Below are positions 20,075 through 40,600 of a stretch of DNA of 64,000 bases, one piece after another; within the stretch, counting starts at the first letter, position 1; each line of letters opens with the position of its first letter. The notes under the pieces are model-generated. The model ran no database searches. It had not been told where the DNA came from and was given only the letters and a program-made list of their open reading frames with translations. The DNA comes from Elgaria multicarinata webbii (lineage: Eukaryota; Chordata; Lepidosauria; Squamata; Anguidae): positions 4,416,001-4,480,000 of the forward strand of contig NC_086179.1 in assembly GCF_023053635.1 (NCBI RefSeq), in the 5' to 3' direction. The position numbers were made by a program, and so were the translations under genes.

Positions 20075-21039
20075 ACAGATTTTTAAAACCAGAAGTTGCT
20101 GCTCGCTCCTATTGTGTGCCGGAGAAACTGCATGATTACAACGCCCAACTGCATGGGCCTCGTGGTCATTGTTTACTTCCTGTTTTGAAATGGGAAGTAA
20201 CTGAGCCACGGAACCAGGAGTGTAGAAGCAACAGTCGGGAGCGTGTTTTCCCACGTGTGATGGAGCCCTGGGTGTGAGTGTGAACAAAATCCACTGTCTG
20301 TCTGGGTTCAAGTCCCTTAGAATATGTCCCAGCAGGGGACCACCACGAACAAGAGCCCACGGTTTACTCCTCTTCCTCATTGCAACCTGCTTCTTCACCT
20401 GCGTCTTGCTCCGGCCCAAACAACAGTGGCAATAAGGAGGAAAAGGAACAGATGCCACGGCCTACTTGCTCCCTGCCTCTCTGTCTGTCAAGCAAATGGA
20501 CGCAATGATTGGAAGGCGGAGGAGGAACAAGAGCAGCTGGCGACCATGGCAGTAAGAAGGTAGAATATCACCGAGGGAGGGGGCCTGTGGAAGGCATCTT
20601 GTCCACGGATTCTCCAAGACCTGGAGTCAGAACTGGCCAGGAAGGATACTTCGCGACTTGGAATGGCTAGTTTACCTGCATGCATGCAGCTCTAACCGTG
20701 GCATTCCCCAGGAATGCTGAATTCAGCTTTCGTTTCGTTATTTGCTTTTTAAACCAAGCTAAGGCACAGCAACGCTCGGATGTGAAGCCAATGCCTGCAG
20801 AAGTCTCAGTGCACCAAAAAAAAATATGGGTGAATGATATTGGGATTGGCGATCCAACGGCCTAGAGAACTCCTTTTCACGTCTAGCAAAATGAAAATTA
20901 TGCCAGAGAAAATTCGCAGAATTGCACACAAAGACTTCCCAGCTGCAGACTGTTACATCCGAGCACGGAACAGCCTCCTCCCTGCCTGCAGTTTTTTGGG
21001 ATCTCACTGCTGTATTGGAAGAAAGCTATATTGGAGTTG
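20075..21039. other. Downstream of TUBAL3, no feature recognised
   Basis: Moderate GC, unique-looking. Open frames are short and have no recognisable product. Confidence 0.5.
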
Positions 21040-21465
21040 TTCAACTTTTTATTAAAGTACAAAGAAGCAGATTATTGTAACCCTTCATAATACAGGCTAC
21101 ACCCCACCCCTCCCCTGCACCCACACACACCCATTGTTGAGCAGTGCTGTGAAGTGTCACACAATAGCCAAGGACAAGGCTTTCTTCATCCCCCACCCCT
21201 CCCCAGACCCACACTCAAGCGTTACTTCGTGTAATACTAAAAGGCAGGAAGTCAAGATAAAGAAGGCGACAGGGAGTGCATTCTAGGCAAAGTACAGCGT
21301 GTTAAGAGTCCTTCCGCTACAGAAGTCTGTTAAAAGTGTTTTGTTTTTAAAAATGAAATCAGAATCCTGATGTTAAACAATTAATACTATTGACAGAACC
21401 GTATGGTTTTGCCTTCCCCTCCTTGGCCTGGTTACATGCAGATTTGGCACAGAAAAACACCGGTT
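21040..21465 (-). other. TUBAL3 3-prime UTR with polyadenylation signal
   Basis: About 420 bases follow the stop codon. AATAAA on the minus strand at 21048-21053 is the best polyadenylation signal, placing the cleavage site near 21030. The stretch is unique, with C-rich and CA-rich runs. Confidence 0.65.
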
Positions 21466-30790
<9,325 letters not shown>

Positions 30791-30793
<3 letters not shown>

Positions 30794-30826
30794 GATGGTG
30801 CTGTGCGCTTGCTATGATTTCAGCAA
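30791..30826 (-). CDS. TUBAL3: TUBAL3 exon 1 (5-prime UTR and ATG only)
   Basis: Only the initiator ATG (30791-30793) is coding, followed at once by donor GTAAGT, the arrangement typical of vertebrate alpha-tubulin genes. The upstream limit is an estimate, about 28 bases downstream of the TATA box. Confidence 0.85.
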
Positions 30827-30853
30827 AACAGCTGCTTTCACTGCTCCCAGCAA

Positions 30854-30861
30854 ATTTATAA
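30854..30861 (-). promoter_or_regulatory. TUBAL3 TATA box
   Basis: TTATAAAT on the minus strand lies about 60 bases upstream of the ATG, giving a predicted start of transcription near 30826. A TATA promoter without a CpG island suggests tissue-restricted rather than housekeeping expression. That is inference. Confidence 0.7.
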
Positions 30862-31149
30862 CCCAGCAGGAACTGACTCCACCTGAAGATGAAGCCCTGT
30901 GCTCATTTAAAGCAACAGAGTCACTCAAAAAAGCTTTTTCAGGAAAATGTTGAAATTCAGCCCAATTGCTGGCTGGTGGTTTATCTCTGGATACCTTCCA
31001 CTGATGCTGTGTTTGGGGAAACACACACACACACAGAACTCATCCAACCACCTCTAGGCTGCTCTGTCTTGCAGAGCGTGGGGCTAGGCAGGAATTCAAC
31101 AGGTCGAGATTTAGCAGCCTGGTAGATGTGGCTGATAGGCAAAGCTTCA

Positions 31150-31478
31150 GGGGTTCTCCGCTGTGGAATGAGCTCCCCAGAGAGGTCCGCCTGGCGCCTA
31201 CACTGTACTCCTTTCGTCGCCAGCTGAAGACCTTTTTATTCTCTCAGTATTTTAACACTTAATTTTAATTTTACTGTTCTAACTCTGTATTTTAATCTTA
31301 TATCATTTTTTGCTGCGTGGTTTTATCCTGGTTGTCCTTTTTATACTGTATTTTGTATTTGTGTTTTTAAACTGTTGGTTGTTTTATTATGGTTTTAATT
31401 TTTGTGAACCACCCAGAGAGCTTCGGCTATTGGGCGGTATAAAAATGTAATAAATAAATAAATAAATAAATAAAGTAC
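31150..31478 (+). mobile_element. L2-like LINE, coding end and tail
   Basis: Nearly the same as 10530-10888: GTGGAATGAGCTCCCCAGAG, the ACCACCCAGAGAGCTTCGG signature and a (AATA)n tail. Confidence 0.88.
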
Positions 31479-31583
31479 GTCTAATAGCAACATAGGGCTA
31501 TTTCAAATCGTTAAAGCATTTTGCCTTTCAGCATTTTCTAGTTACAGTTATCCATGGTCTAGTAACCTTCTAGTTAGATTACT

Positions 31584-31974
31584 TAGGGTGACCATACAAA
31601 AAGGAGGACCGGGCTCCTGTATCTTTAACAGTTGTTTAATTGTTGTGAACCGCCCAGAGAGCTCCGGCTATTGGGCGGTATAGAAATGTAATAAATAAAT
31701 AAATAAATAAATGGGGAATTTCAGCAGGTGTCATTTGCATGCATGCAGCACCTGGTGAAATTCCATATTCATCACAACAGCTAAAGCTGCAGGAGCTATA
31801 TTAGAGTGACCAGATACAAAAGAGGGCAAGGGCTTTTGCCGCTTTCACTGTTGTGATGAAGAGGGAATTTCACCAGGTGCTCCATGCGTACAAATGACAC
31901 CTGCTGAAATTCCCTTTTCTACACAGTGGTTAAAGATACAGGAGCCTTGTCCTCCTTTTCATATGGTCACTCTA
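31584..31974. mobile_element. Foldback MITE, family M1, copy C, with L2-like insert
   Basis: TAGGGTGACC to GGTCACTCTA. An L2-like tail (31636-31713) splits the left arm after TTTAACAGTTG. An M2-like half arm follows at once (31975-32050). Confidence 0.82.
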
Positions 31975-32311
31975 CTCCAGATGCTATTGGACTCCAGCTT
32001 CCATCAGCCCAAGCCAACATGGCAAGTGGCCGAGGATGATAGCACTTGTAATTCAAAACATCTTCATTGTTGCAGGTTTTTGCACCCCTGCTAAACAGTT
32101 TTTTTCCAGAGGCACCATCCCCCCTTATCCAAAGCAGGGGAACATGGAATAAACACTCCATCCTTCTCAAGAGGCGAACAAAGCTGGGAGGAAGAGCCAA
32201 ACATTCATCCATGCGGATGTGGCAGCATGGCCGTACTGTAGCAAGGGGTCAATCTAGGGAGGGGTGAGTCCCACAATTCGCAAATCTCTCTGGAAACAGG
32301 ACTTGAGATTA

Positions 32312-32333
32312 AATATATATATATATATATATA
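32312..32333. repeat. (AT)n microsatellite
   Basis: Perfect AT run of about 22 bases between TUBAL3 and NET1. Confidence 0.9.
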
Positions 32334-32609
32334 AATAATATAGGCGAAACTGAAATGGGCAGATCCGTTGATCCATTGCGGTGTTCTTCAAAGCCTGGAT
32401 TTGAATCCCTGTGTATTCAACCATGACTGTGCTACTAAGTTAGAGTTTTCTTTTTATAAGATCCCCATCTTTAAGAGTGGCACAGGATGCACTCACAGCA
32501 TGGGTCTCTCTGTACTGCGAAGAGCGGTACCTGTTGAATTTGGCCTGCACTGGTGGGTGAGGTTCCCCCCACCCCGCCCCCAGCTTGGAACTTTAAGGGA
32601 GCTATCCAA

Positions 32610-32835
32610 GTTGTGAAGCACTGGAGTGGATTCACTGCCCCACTGACCTCGGAGCCACCAGCCTCCACTGGTAGCCCAATATCTTCTATTTTTGACTGTC
32701 AGAATCTCTCCAGGGACCCCTGCAGAGAAGGACCTTTCTCTGCCACCCATGATCATTTGAACTGGAGATGCCAGGGACCGAACTGGAGGCCTCCTGCCTG
32801 TAAAATGTGCGCTCTCTATCACTGAGATGTAGCCC
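32610..32835 (-). mobile_element. tRNA-derived SINE, S1-like, diverged
   Basis: The minus-strand head ends near GGCCTCCAGTTCGGTCCCTG (B-box-like) and its body has GGCAGAGAAAGGTCCTTCTC. Older than other S1 copies by eye. Confidence 0.55.
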
Positions 32836-33271
32836 CTTTCCAAAATACGACACCCCCGCCCTGGTTCAATCCTTGGCATCTCCAGCAGCCCTGAGTACCA
32901 GTGGCTGTGTGGGATCCAGAAGACCTATTCTCGGGAGACCTGAACGACATTTTCTTCTTGATACAGGGCCATCCTTGTGCCGCCAGATGAGCAAACTAAC
33001 AGGCAGGTCTCTGCCCGAAGGAGCTTACAATCTAATAGTTCAACAGTTAGTGAACTATTATATTGTAATAGTTGTATTAGGTTGGTGTCGTGTTTCTCTG
33101 AAAACTCCTGCTTTCGATGGGAGGCAAATGACGAGGCCTGCTAGGTAATCCACAAAGCTTTTATTAAGCAACAAACAGTCTCTTCCATCTGAGGAAAGTC
33201 TAATAATCTCTTGGAAACGTCCCCCTAGGCAAAACTATGCAAACTTAGCGAGACAATTGTCCGACCAAGGA

Positions 33272-33977
33272 GAACGCTGCTATCTTTCCAGCGGCGCCAG
33301 GTTAAGACTTTCCTCTTTGCCCAGGCATATGGCGGCACATCTTAATCACCCACATGTTTAGTTTTTTTAACGGTTTTTAATGCTTTATGTGTGTATGTTC
33401 TGTGTTTTAAATTTTTTAATTTTGTATTATTGTTGTTTATTCGTTCAGTCGCTTCCGACTCTTCGTGACTTCGTGGACCAGCTCACGCCAGAGCTTTCTG
33501 TCGGCCGTTGCCACCCCCAGCTCCCCCAAGGTCAAGTCTGTCACCTCCAGAATATCATCCCTCCATCTTGCCCTTGGTCGGCCCCTCTTCCTTTTGCCTT
33601 CCACTTTCCCTAGCATCAGCCTCTTCTCCAGGGTATCCTGTCTTCTCATTATGTGGCCAAAGTACTTCAGTTTTGCCTTGAATACCATTCCCTCAAGTGA
33701 GCAGACTGGCTTTATTTCCCGGAGTCTGGCCTGGTTGGATCTTCTTGCAGTCCAAGGCACTCTCAGCATTTTCCTCCAACACCACAGTTCAAAAGCATCT
33801 ATCTTCCTTCGCTCAGCCTTCCTTATGGTCCAGCTCTCGCAGCCATAGGTTACTACGGGGAATACCATTGCTTTAACTATGCGGACCTTTTTTTATCTCA
33901 ATTTTAGAATTTCTGTAAACCGCCCAGAGAACTCTGGCTATGAGGGCGGTATATAAGTGTAATAAATAAATAAATAA
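33272..33977 (+). mobile_element. L2-like LINE inserted in the LTR
   Basis: Starts within an L2-type coding end (RRQVKTFLFAQAYGG), continues with ATCTTAATCACCCACATG, is broken by BovB at 33429-33892, and resumes to the CCGCCCAGAGAACTCTGG signature and (AATA)n tail. Confidence 0.8.
33429..33892 (-). mobile_element. BovB (RTE) LINE, copy 3
   Basis: The minus strand encodes [20 protein letters not shown] to the C-terminus ([14 protein letters not shown]). Copy 1 ends in the same peptide. It sits inside an L2-like LINE inside an LTR. Confidence 0.94.
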
Positions 33978-34736
33978 TCAGGAAGCCCCTTTTCCCAAAT
34001 GCCCGTAACTTCAGAGAGCTTGGTGCGGAGGCAGGTTCTGGCGCAATCCTAGTCGGACCGACTTTCTCACACCTTCCTTCCGCCCCGTGCGTTTGAGCTT
34101 CCGGCAGACCCTATCATCAGCTAGCTTGTTGGGATGCTCACCTCCGGAAGAAAGCTCACTTCCCACTGAGTGTGTAGGATTTGGCCTTGAAGAGATAAGC
34201 TCTGGAGAGGGCTGACTCCCAGCTGGGGAATCGTCCGTGAGAGCTTCCTCCCCCACTGGTACAGGCTGGCTGGTGTCTGGCGCCTCCTCCTCTAGGTCCG
34301 AATTGGATTCTGATTGATTACCTGAAACATCTTCTCCCAAAACAGGGGCAGTAGGGTTAGACATGACAGTTGGGATGGATGGGGAAAGGAGGCAGAGGGA
34401 GAGGTGCAGCAAGAGAATTCAAAGGGAGAAGATGAGCCTGTAGCCTGAGTCAGAATAAGGCAGGCCTTTGTCTACCGCGATCACTGCAAATGCTCATGCT
34501 GGCATCTTGTATTAAAGGGACAGAGCAGTTCCCCATTCCTGTTTTAAACCATGCAAGGGAAATGTGAAGATGTGTGAACTCCACAGGGCTACTAATCGTC
34601 CTCTCAGTGTCCTGCACAGAGAGCCAACTGAGTGCACTTTTTTCGTCATATACAACCCAGTTTCCAGACAGTGCCGGTTCCAGGTATTGGAGGACCCCTG
34701 GGCAAGACACCCTCCCTGTGTGAGTCTACCTAGTCA

Positions 34737-35429
34737 TAGGGTGACCATTTGGAAAGGAGGACTGGACTCCTGTATCTTTAACAGTTGTCTAGAAAAGGGG
34801 ATTTCAGCAGGTGTCATTTGCATGCATGCAGCACCTAGTGAAGATTATTATTATTATTATTATTATTATTTATTTATTTATATAGCACCATCAATGTACA
34901 TGGTGCTGTACAGAGCAAAACAGTAAATAGCAAGACCCTGCCGCATAGGCTTACATTCTAATAAAATCATAATAAAACAATAAGGAGGGGAAGAGAATGC
35001 ACCAAACAGGCACAGGGTAGGGTAAAACTAACAGTATAAAGTCAGAACAAAATCAAGTTTTAAAAGCTTTAGGAAAAAGAAAGGTTTTTAGCTGAGCTTT
35101 AAAAGCTGTGATTGAACTTGTAGTTCTCAAATGTTCTGGAAGAGCGTTCCAGGCGTAAGGGGCAGCGGAAGAAAATGCACGAAGCCGAGCAAGGGAAGGA
35201 GAGACCCTTGGGCAGGTGAGAAACATGGCATCAGAGTTCAAGCTGCAAAAGCCCTGACCTCTTTTGTATCTGGTCATGTCGGCAGGGCTCCTGCAGCTTG
35301 AACTGTTGTGATGAAGAGAGAATCTTACCAGGTGCTGCATGTATACCAATGACACCTGCTGAAATTCCCTTTTCTATGCAACTGTTAAAGATGGAGGAGC
35401 TCGGTCCTCCTTTCCATAGGGTCACCCTA
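34737..35429. mobile_element. Foldback MITE, family M1, copy D, with perfect TSD
   Basis: TAGGGTGACC to GGTCACCCTA with perfect 8-bp duplication CCTAGTCA (34729-34736, 35430-35437). Without its LINE insert the element is about 310 bp and folds along its length. TIR and duplication length indicate a hAT-type MITE. Confidence 0.9.
34845..35229 (-). mobile_element. L2-type LINE (another family) inside M1 copy D
   Basis: The minus strand encodes FSSAAPYAWNALPEHLRTTS and FKAQLKTFLFPKAFKT; the 3-prime UTR includes TATAGCACCATCAATGTACA and ends in (ATT)n. The same tail occurs at 47632-47738. Confidence 0.85.
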
Positions 35430-35437
35430 CCTAGTCA

Positions 35438-36065
35438 CTGGCATTGTCACCAGCTGTCCTTACTCCTCGTCCTCTTTCTCAATGTGGCTACCACTTTCTC
35501 AACATGGCTACCAGGATGCAATGGGCAAGGAACTCCGGAGGGCTCTCCCCAGTGGGCTTCTGCCAGGATGTGGGCCCTTGGTGGGTGCCCATCCATGCTG
35601 ACCCATGACGCCAGCCCTGCTTCCAGACCACCCTCCCTTTCTTCCTCAGGGCTAGGAGGAACAGTGCCACAGGGCTGTGCGAAGAGCCCCGGTCAAACGC
35701 TGTAGGGAACCCAGGTTAATGAACCTGCCCCATTACCGCTCTTGATGTTGCAGCCTGAAATAGGTTTTCAAGATTCAGCACACAAAACACGGCTCTGACA
35801 ATCGGTTTGCGACATGCCCCCGGGGAGAAAGGAGCGGATGCCAGAGGCCCTGTTAAAAATAACAGGCATGTCTTAACAGGTGGCCAACCAGACATGGGAA
35901 GGGTGGGAATGTGGCAGAGGGTTTGGAGAGAGCAAGGGTGGGTGAAAGGACTTCGGAGGGATTCCGTGGGCGGGAGAGGAAGCCACGGGAGAAATGTCAT
36001 GGGCAGGAGGAAGAGCTGAGGACCAAAGAGTGCCCTCCGGTTCAGGAGTTACATGGGCTCAGGGG
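35438..36065. other. Intergenic, no feature recognised
   Basis: GC-moderate, unique-looking; open frames on both strands overlap without a recognisable product. Confidence 0.5.
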
Positions 36066-36180
36066 CTTATTCATTTATTTAAAACAGTTGTATCCCACCT
36101 TATATCACTAGGAAACAATAAATATACACAGCTAAAAACAAATTAAACCATGAATCAAGTTATTAAAACTAGTATATAAT
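36066..36180 (-). mobile_element. LINE tail, same family as 25572-25725
   Basis: TTTATTTAAAACAGTTGTAT, CCCACCTTATA and CACAGCTAAAAACAAATTAA match the insert in M1 copy B. Confidence 0.7.
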
Positions 36181-36181
36181 A

Positions 36182-37075
36182 GGGATGTGCTCTGCTTCTC
36201 TTCGGTTCATAGAAGCAGGAGCGAGGCGGCCTAATTCGCCTCCGGAAAAGGCGGAGGCGAAGAGAGTCGGGGGGCTGCGGATTGAGGCGAAGAGGATCGC
36301 CTCAATCCGGAGCTTCGCCTGCAGGTAAGTGGGGGGGGGGAGGGGGACTCATCTGGTGCTGCCGGCGCCGCCATCCATGTGGCGGGTGGCGGCGGCAGCA
36401 GGTAAGGGAGCAGGGAGGAGGGACGCTTACCTGCGTCCGTTGCGGGCTTCCGGCTTCCGGCTTCAACCGGGGCCTCAATTGAAGCCTGTGACGGATGAAG
36501 GTAAGGGGGCGGGGGGCGGACGGCTGGCCTACCTGGCACCGTCAAAGACGCCATCCATGTGGCGATGGCGGCACCAGGTAAGGGAGCAGGGAGGAGGGAC
36601 GCTTACCTGCCTCCGTCGCGGGCTTCAATTGAGGCCCCGGTTGAAAGCGGAAGTGAAGGCCGAGGCCTCTTCCGGCTTCAACCGGGGCCTCAATTGAAGC
36701 CCGTGATGGATGCAGGTAAGGGGGCAGGGGCGGGGGGCGGGGGGCTGGCCTACCTGGCACCAACAATGACGCCATCCACGTGGCGGTGGCGGCGCCAGGT
36801 AAGGGAGCAGGGAGGAGGGACGCTTACCTGCCTCCGTCGCGGGCTTCAATTGAGGCCCCGGTTGAAGGCGGAAGTCCGGCTTCAACTGGGGCCTCAATTG
36901 AAGCCCGTGATGGATGCAGGTAAGGGGGCGGGTGGTGGTGGTGGCTTATCTTGCACCGCCGCCGCTGCCGCCGTCCATGTAGCGACGGCAGTGAAGCCGG
37001 ATCTCGCTCCACTCCGCAGAGCGGGAGACAGACAGAGCGGCGCGAAGAGGATCGGAACGAGGCCGGAAGCATTTT
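36182..37075. mobile_element. GC-rich MITE-like element with internal repeated modules
   Basis: The left end TAGGGATGTGC matches the TIR of 5753-6204; no right end is found. Inside, modules of about 176 and 222 bases repeat (anchors GGTAAGGGAG at 36401, 36577, 36799). Each has the inverted pair TTCAATTGAGGCCCCGGTTG and CAACCGGGGCCTCAATTGAA. CAGGTAAG occurs at 36322, 36399, 36575, 36714, 36797 and 36916, and its complement at about 36428, 36603 and 36823. Overlapping open frames on both strands reflect composition, not genes. Confidence 0.75.
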
Positions 37076-37659
37076 TAGTCCCTTTGAACCCAGTGGTGCT
37101 TACTTCAGAGTAAACACGTATAGGATTGAACTGCTGACGAGTGAGCGCACAGAGGCCCAGGCTGAATGTAAGTAGCAAAGTGACTCTACGGAGATACTTG
37201 CGCAAGTACTTATAAGGCTACTCATGGATTTCTCCGCTGTTCTTTATCACGAGTCAAAACTTTCGAACCAGCCCTGGCTGTTCTTGTCAATTTGAAAGGC
37301 ATCGAGCCAGAAAATTTCCAAGGATTAAGTTAAAAACATCTGTTTCCAAGCTCTGAAAGGCACGGTATCTTTACAAAAGATATTGAGCAGCAACGCAGGC
37401 CGCCCCCAGCCCAAGCTCGACCTTCTTATAGAAGATTGTCTTCTTCTACCTGTTGTGGCTACGTAACTCGTGGGGAGGGAAACGTTTTTCACCCAGAGGA
37501 CTGCATTCCCCCGTGGGAAAACTTCCGGGGAGCTGCGAGCCAGTGGCAGGCAGGGCTACACCGCAAAGTAGATGGGGCAGAGCCCATTCACACACAGCCA
37601 TCCACCCACTCATTCATGCCCCATTCATCTTATTTATTACATGTCTATACCGCCCCATG

Positions 37660-37965
37660 CAGAGCCTCGTGTGGCGCAGAGTGGTAAAGCAGCATTTCCT
37701 GCAGCTGAAACTCTCCCCACGGCCTGAGTTCGATCCCAGCAGAAGCTGGTTTCAGGCAGCCGGCTCGGGTCGACTCAGCCTCCCATCCTTCTGAGGTCAG
37801 TAAAATGAGTACCCAGCTAGCTGGAGGAAAGGGAATCACGGCCGGGGAAGGCAACGGCAAACCACCCCACTATAAGGCCTGCCAAGAAAACGTTGGCGAA
37901 AGCTGGCGTCCCTCCAAGAGTCAGTAATGACTCAGTGCTTGCATGAGAGGTTCCTTTCCTTTCCA
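37660..37965 (+). mobile_element. tRNA-derived SINE, family S2, inserted in an L2-like tail
   Basis: Head GAGCCTCGTGTGGCGCAGAG, B-box GAGTTCGATCCC, end TTCCTTTCC. The target copies ATACCGCCCCAT lie on both sides (37648-37659 and about 37966-37977), a 12-bp target duplication. The host L2-like end spans 37628-38060, minus orientation. Confidence 0.88.
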
Positions 37966-38374
37966 TACCGCCCCATAGCCGAAGCTCTCTGGGCAGTTTA
38001 CATAAGATAACTACATCCCATAAGATATCTATACCCCATAGACACCTATATCCCATTCACGCCCATCCATGCACACATATACGTACCACATTCACACTCA
38101 TCCATACACCCCATACTTGCACGGACTTTTAAATTTTCTCTCTCATTCTCTCAATCTGCCCCCCTTTCTCTTTCTCTTGCTCTATCTCACCGTCTGCGTC
38201 CCTCTTCTCTTTCTCCCCTTGACTCCCCTTCCAAAGTCTCTGCAGACTGGAGGTCTTGCACACCTGTTTTAACTAGACCAGAGGTGGAGAACTTTTTTGG
38301 GTCCAGGGGGCGGACTGGCCCCGGACCACCCTATGGCCGGATGATGTCATGCGCACAGCCCTGGCCATGATGTC

Positions 38375-38820
38375 ATTTATTTATTTGATTTGTACGTCGC
38401 CTTTCTACCGAGAGCAATGGCACTCAAGGTGGCCAGCTGGCTGGCACGTCAGTCAGGGAGTCTGCTTTGCTCCATCTGGGCTGTGGCCAGTCCAGGCACT
38501 GCAAACCCAGCTCCCAGGCCAAGGTGGCGGCCAGAGAACCAGCCAGGGAAAACCTGGCCAGCTCCCCAACCAAGACACTAGCTCCACTCTTCTTTTGTGT
38601 TCCCCACGTGGGGCTCTTGATCCCGTCTGAGGGGTGGGGCTTTGGAAAGGGGGAGGAGCTAGAGTGTCCTTAAAAGATATCACAACAAATGTCAAAACAG
38701 GAACAAAAAAAATTAACAACTAAAATCGCGGTAAATAAAACCTGAAGGCAAGATTAAACCATCCAGCAAGCACCAAAAGTGTTTTTAAAATCCACTTAAA
38801 AGCCATCAGTGTGAGGGCCA
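38375..38820 (-). mobile_element. L2-like LINE remnants
   Basis: ATTTATTTGATTTGTACGTC and CCTTTCTACCGAGAGCAATG at the left and AAGATTAAACCATCCAGCAA at the right look like one inverse LINE tail split by about 240 unrelated bases. Confidence 0.4.
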
Positions 38821-38829
38821 TATACGTCT

Positions 38830-39247
38830 TAGAATCATAGAATAGCAGAGTTGGAAGGGGCCTACAAGGCCATCGAGTCCAACCCCCTGCTCAATGCAGG
38901 AATCCACCCGAAAGCATCCCTGACAGAGGGTTGTTCAGCTGCCTCTTGAAGGCCTCTAGTGTGGGAGAGCCCACCACCTCCCTAGGGAACTGATTCCATT
39001 GTCGTACCGCTCTAACAGTCAGGAAGTTTTTCCTGATGTCCAGCTGGAATCTGGCTTCCTTTAACTTGAGCCCGTTATTCCGTGTCCTGCACTCTGGGAG
39101 GATCGAGAAGAGATCCTGGCCCTCCTCTGTGTGACAACCTTTTAAGGATTTGAAGAGCGCTCTCATGTCTCCCCTCCATCTTCTCTTCTCCAGGCTAAAC
39201 ATGCCGAGTTCTTTCAGTCTTTCTTCATAGGGCTTTGTTTCCAGACC
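38830..39247 (-). mobile_element. CR1 LINE 3-prime end
   Basis: The minus strand encodes [20 protein letters not shown] to [20 protein letters not shown], then the 3-prime UTR; about 420 bases. Confidence 0.94.
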
Positions 39248-39719
39248 CTCTTTTGGGAGAGGGAGTGCCAAAGACATATTGCGTCATCACACGGGGCAGA
39301 AATCGCATTTCCTTACCATCGCTTCTCCACCCCTGCTTTTGTCCCTCATTGCCTCCTCATTCTTCCCGAAGGGGAAAGAGGAAGTAAACAAAGACCACAT
39401 GGCCTGTTTTTAATGTGCCGCTTTTCCTGCAGACAAAAGGAGATTGCGGCACGTTCCGTGTTTTTTTAAAAAAAGTTGGATTAAAAGGAGTCTATTTTGC
39501 TACAGAAAAATGAGCAGGAGGTGTGCGGGAGGCGGACGTCTTCGTCTAAAGGATGTGTGAACATCCATAAGTAGGCAGTAGTGAGTGTGTGATAAAACAC
39601 TCTTCTGATGGACCTCTTCGGCTCACCAGTGAAAAGGCCCTGTCCTTGGTGCCTATCAATCTGATGGTTCTTAACAGAGGTGAGTCAGAGACACTGGGCT
39701 TCATCCCACATACCCGTTT

Positions 39720-40190
39720 CCTCGAATTTTCCCCATAGTGTAAAGCTGTCATTGTTGTTGTTAGCTAAATCACACCCCGGGCAGCAGCACTCCTAAGATC
39801 CTTTGCATACCAGGAAAGGGTTTAAGGGGGAGAAATGTAAAAAAATCATTAAAAAATCAACGGATGGCCCAATCCAATTCAAATTTGGTATGCTGAAAGC
39901 CCTCCTTAAGATCTATTACTGTGCCAATTTTAATTCTTTATCTTTAAAACGTACGCAGATGTAAGCATTTGTTTAATTTGTACTTTAAACATATCAAATC
40001 TTCCTCCTGCACCCCCAGTGGCCGCTCAGAGAACAACAAATGATTCGCTCCTAAAGAGGTAGCAAAATAGGGCAGTTCTTTTGGCTAAGAAGCACAATTA
40101 AAGCAGGATGCCTGGGAGTACTTCACAGTCAAAGCAGATTATAAGATGGAAAACTTCGGAGTCCTCTGCACGCAATTCACAGTGATTTCA
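39720..40190 (-). repeat. Dispersed repeat U, copy 1
   Basis: Shares with 45745-46170, in the opposite orientation, GATGTAAGCATTTGTTTAA, CTATTACTGTGCCAAT, TTAAAAAATCAACGGATG and GCATACCAGGAA. Class unknown; the partner copy is bounded by foldback ends, which suggests the interior of a DNA transposon. Confidence 0.7.
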
Positions 40191-40204
40191 CAGTATAACC
40201 CTGG

Positions 40205-40600
40205 TGTGCCCTAATGCTGAATCAGACCAGGGGCCCATCTAGTCCAGCACTCTGTTCACACAGAGTGGCCAACCAGCCCTCGGCCAGGGACGAACAAGCA
40301 AGACATGGTGCAACAGCACCTCCCACCCATGTTCCCCAGCAACTGGTGCACACAGGCTTACTGCCTCAGATACTGGAGGTAGCACTTAGCCATAAGGACT
40401 AGTAGCCATTGATAGCCTTCTCTTCCTCCTCCTCCAGGAATTTATCCAACCCCCTTTTAAAGCCATCCAAATTGGTGGCCATCACTACAGCTTGTGGTAG
40501 TGAGTTCCATAATCTAACTATGCACTCACTGTGTGAAGAAGCCCATGAACAGTAGCTTCGAAGAAGTATATACGCTGGGCCTCGTGGGAATATCTCTCCT
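40205..40600 (-). mobile_element. CR1-like LINE end (second family)
   Basis: CAGACCAGGGGCCCATCTAG, CCCATGTTCCCCAGCAACTG and CCCCCTTTTAAAGCCATCCA in order. Confidence 0.85.

Larger units (their letters stand above)
33086..34368 (-). mobile_element. Solo LTR, second copy, carrying nested LINEs (fossil)
   Basis: Same family as 1712-2284, in the opposite orientation, with the TGTC and GACA ends and a perfect 5-bp duplication GTTGG (33081-33085, 34369-34373). It is interrupted from about 33272 to 33977 by an L2-like LINE that itself contains BovB. No internal retroviral genes accompany it, so recombination between LTRs had already removed them. Confidence 0.88.

Noticed and set aside
36231-37205. 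Overlapping open frames of 80-184 codons on both strands
   Set aside because: They lie in a GC-rich, internally repeated element with few possible stops; frames overlap in four phases and repeat with the modules.
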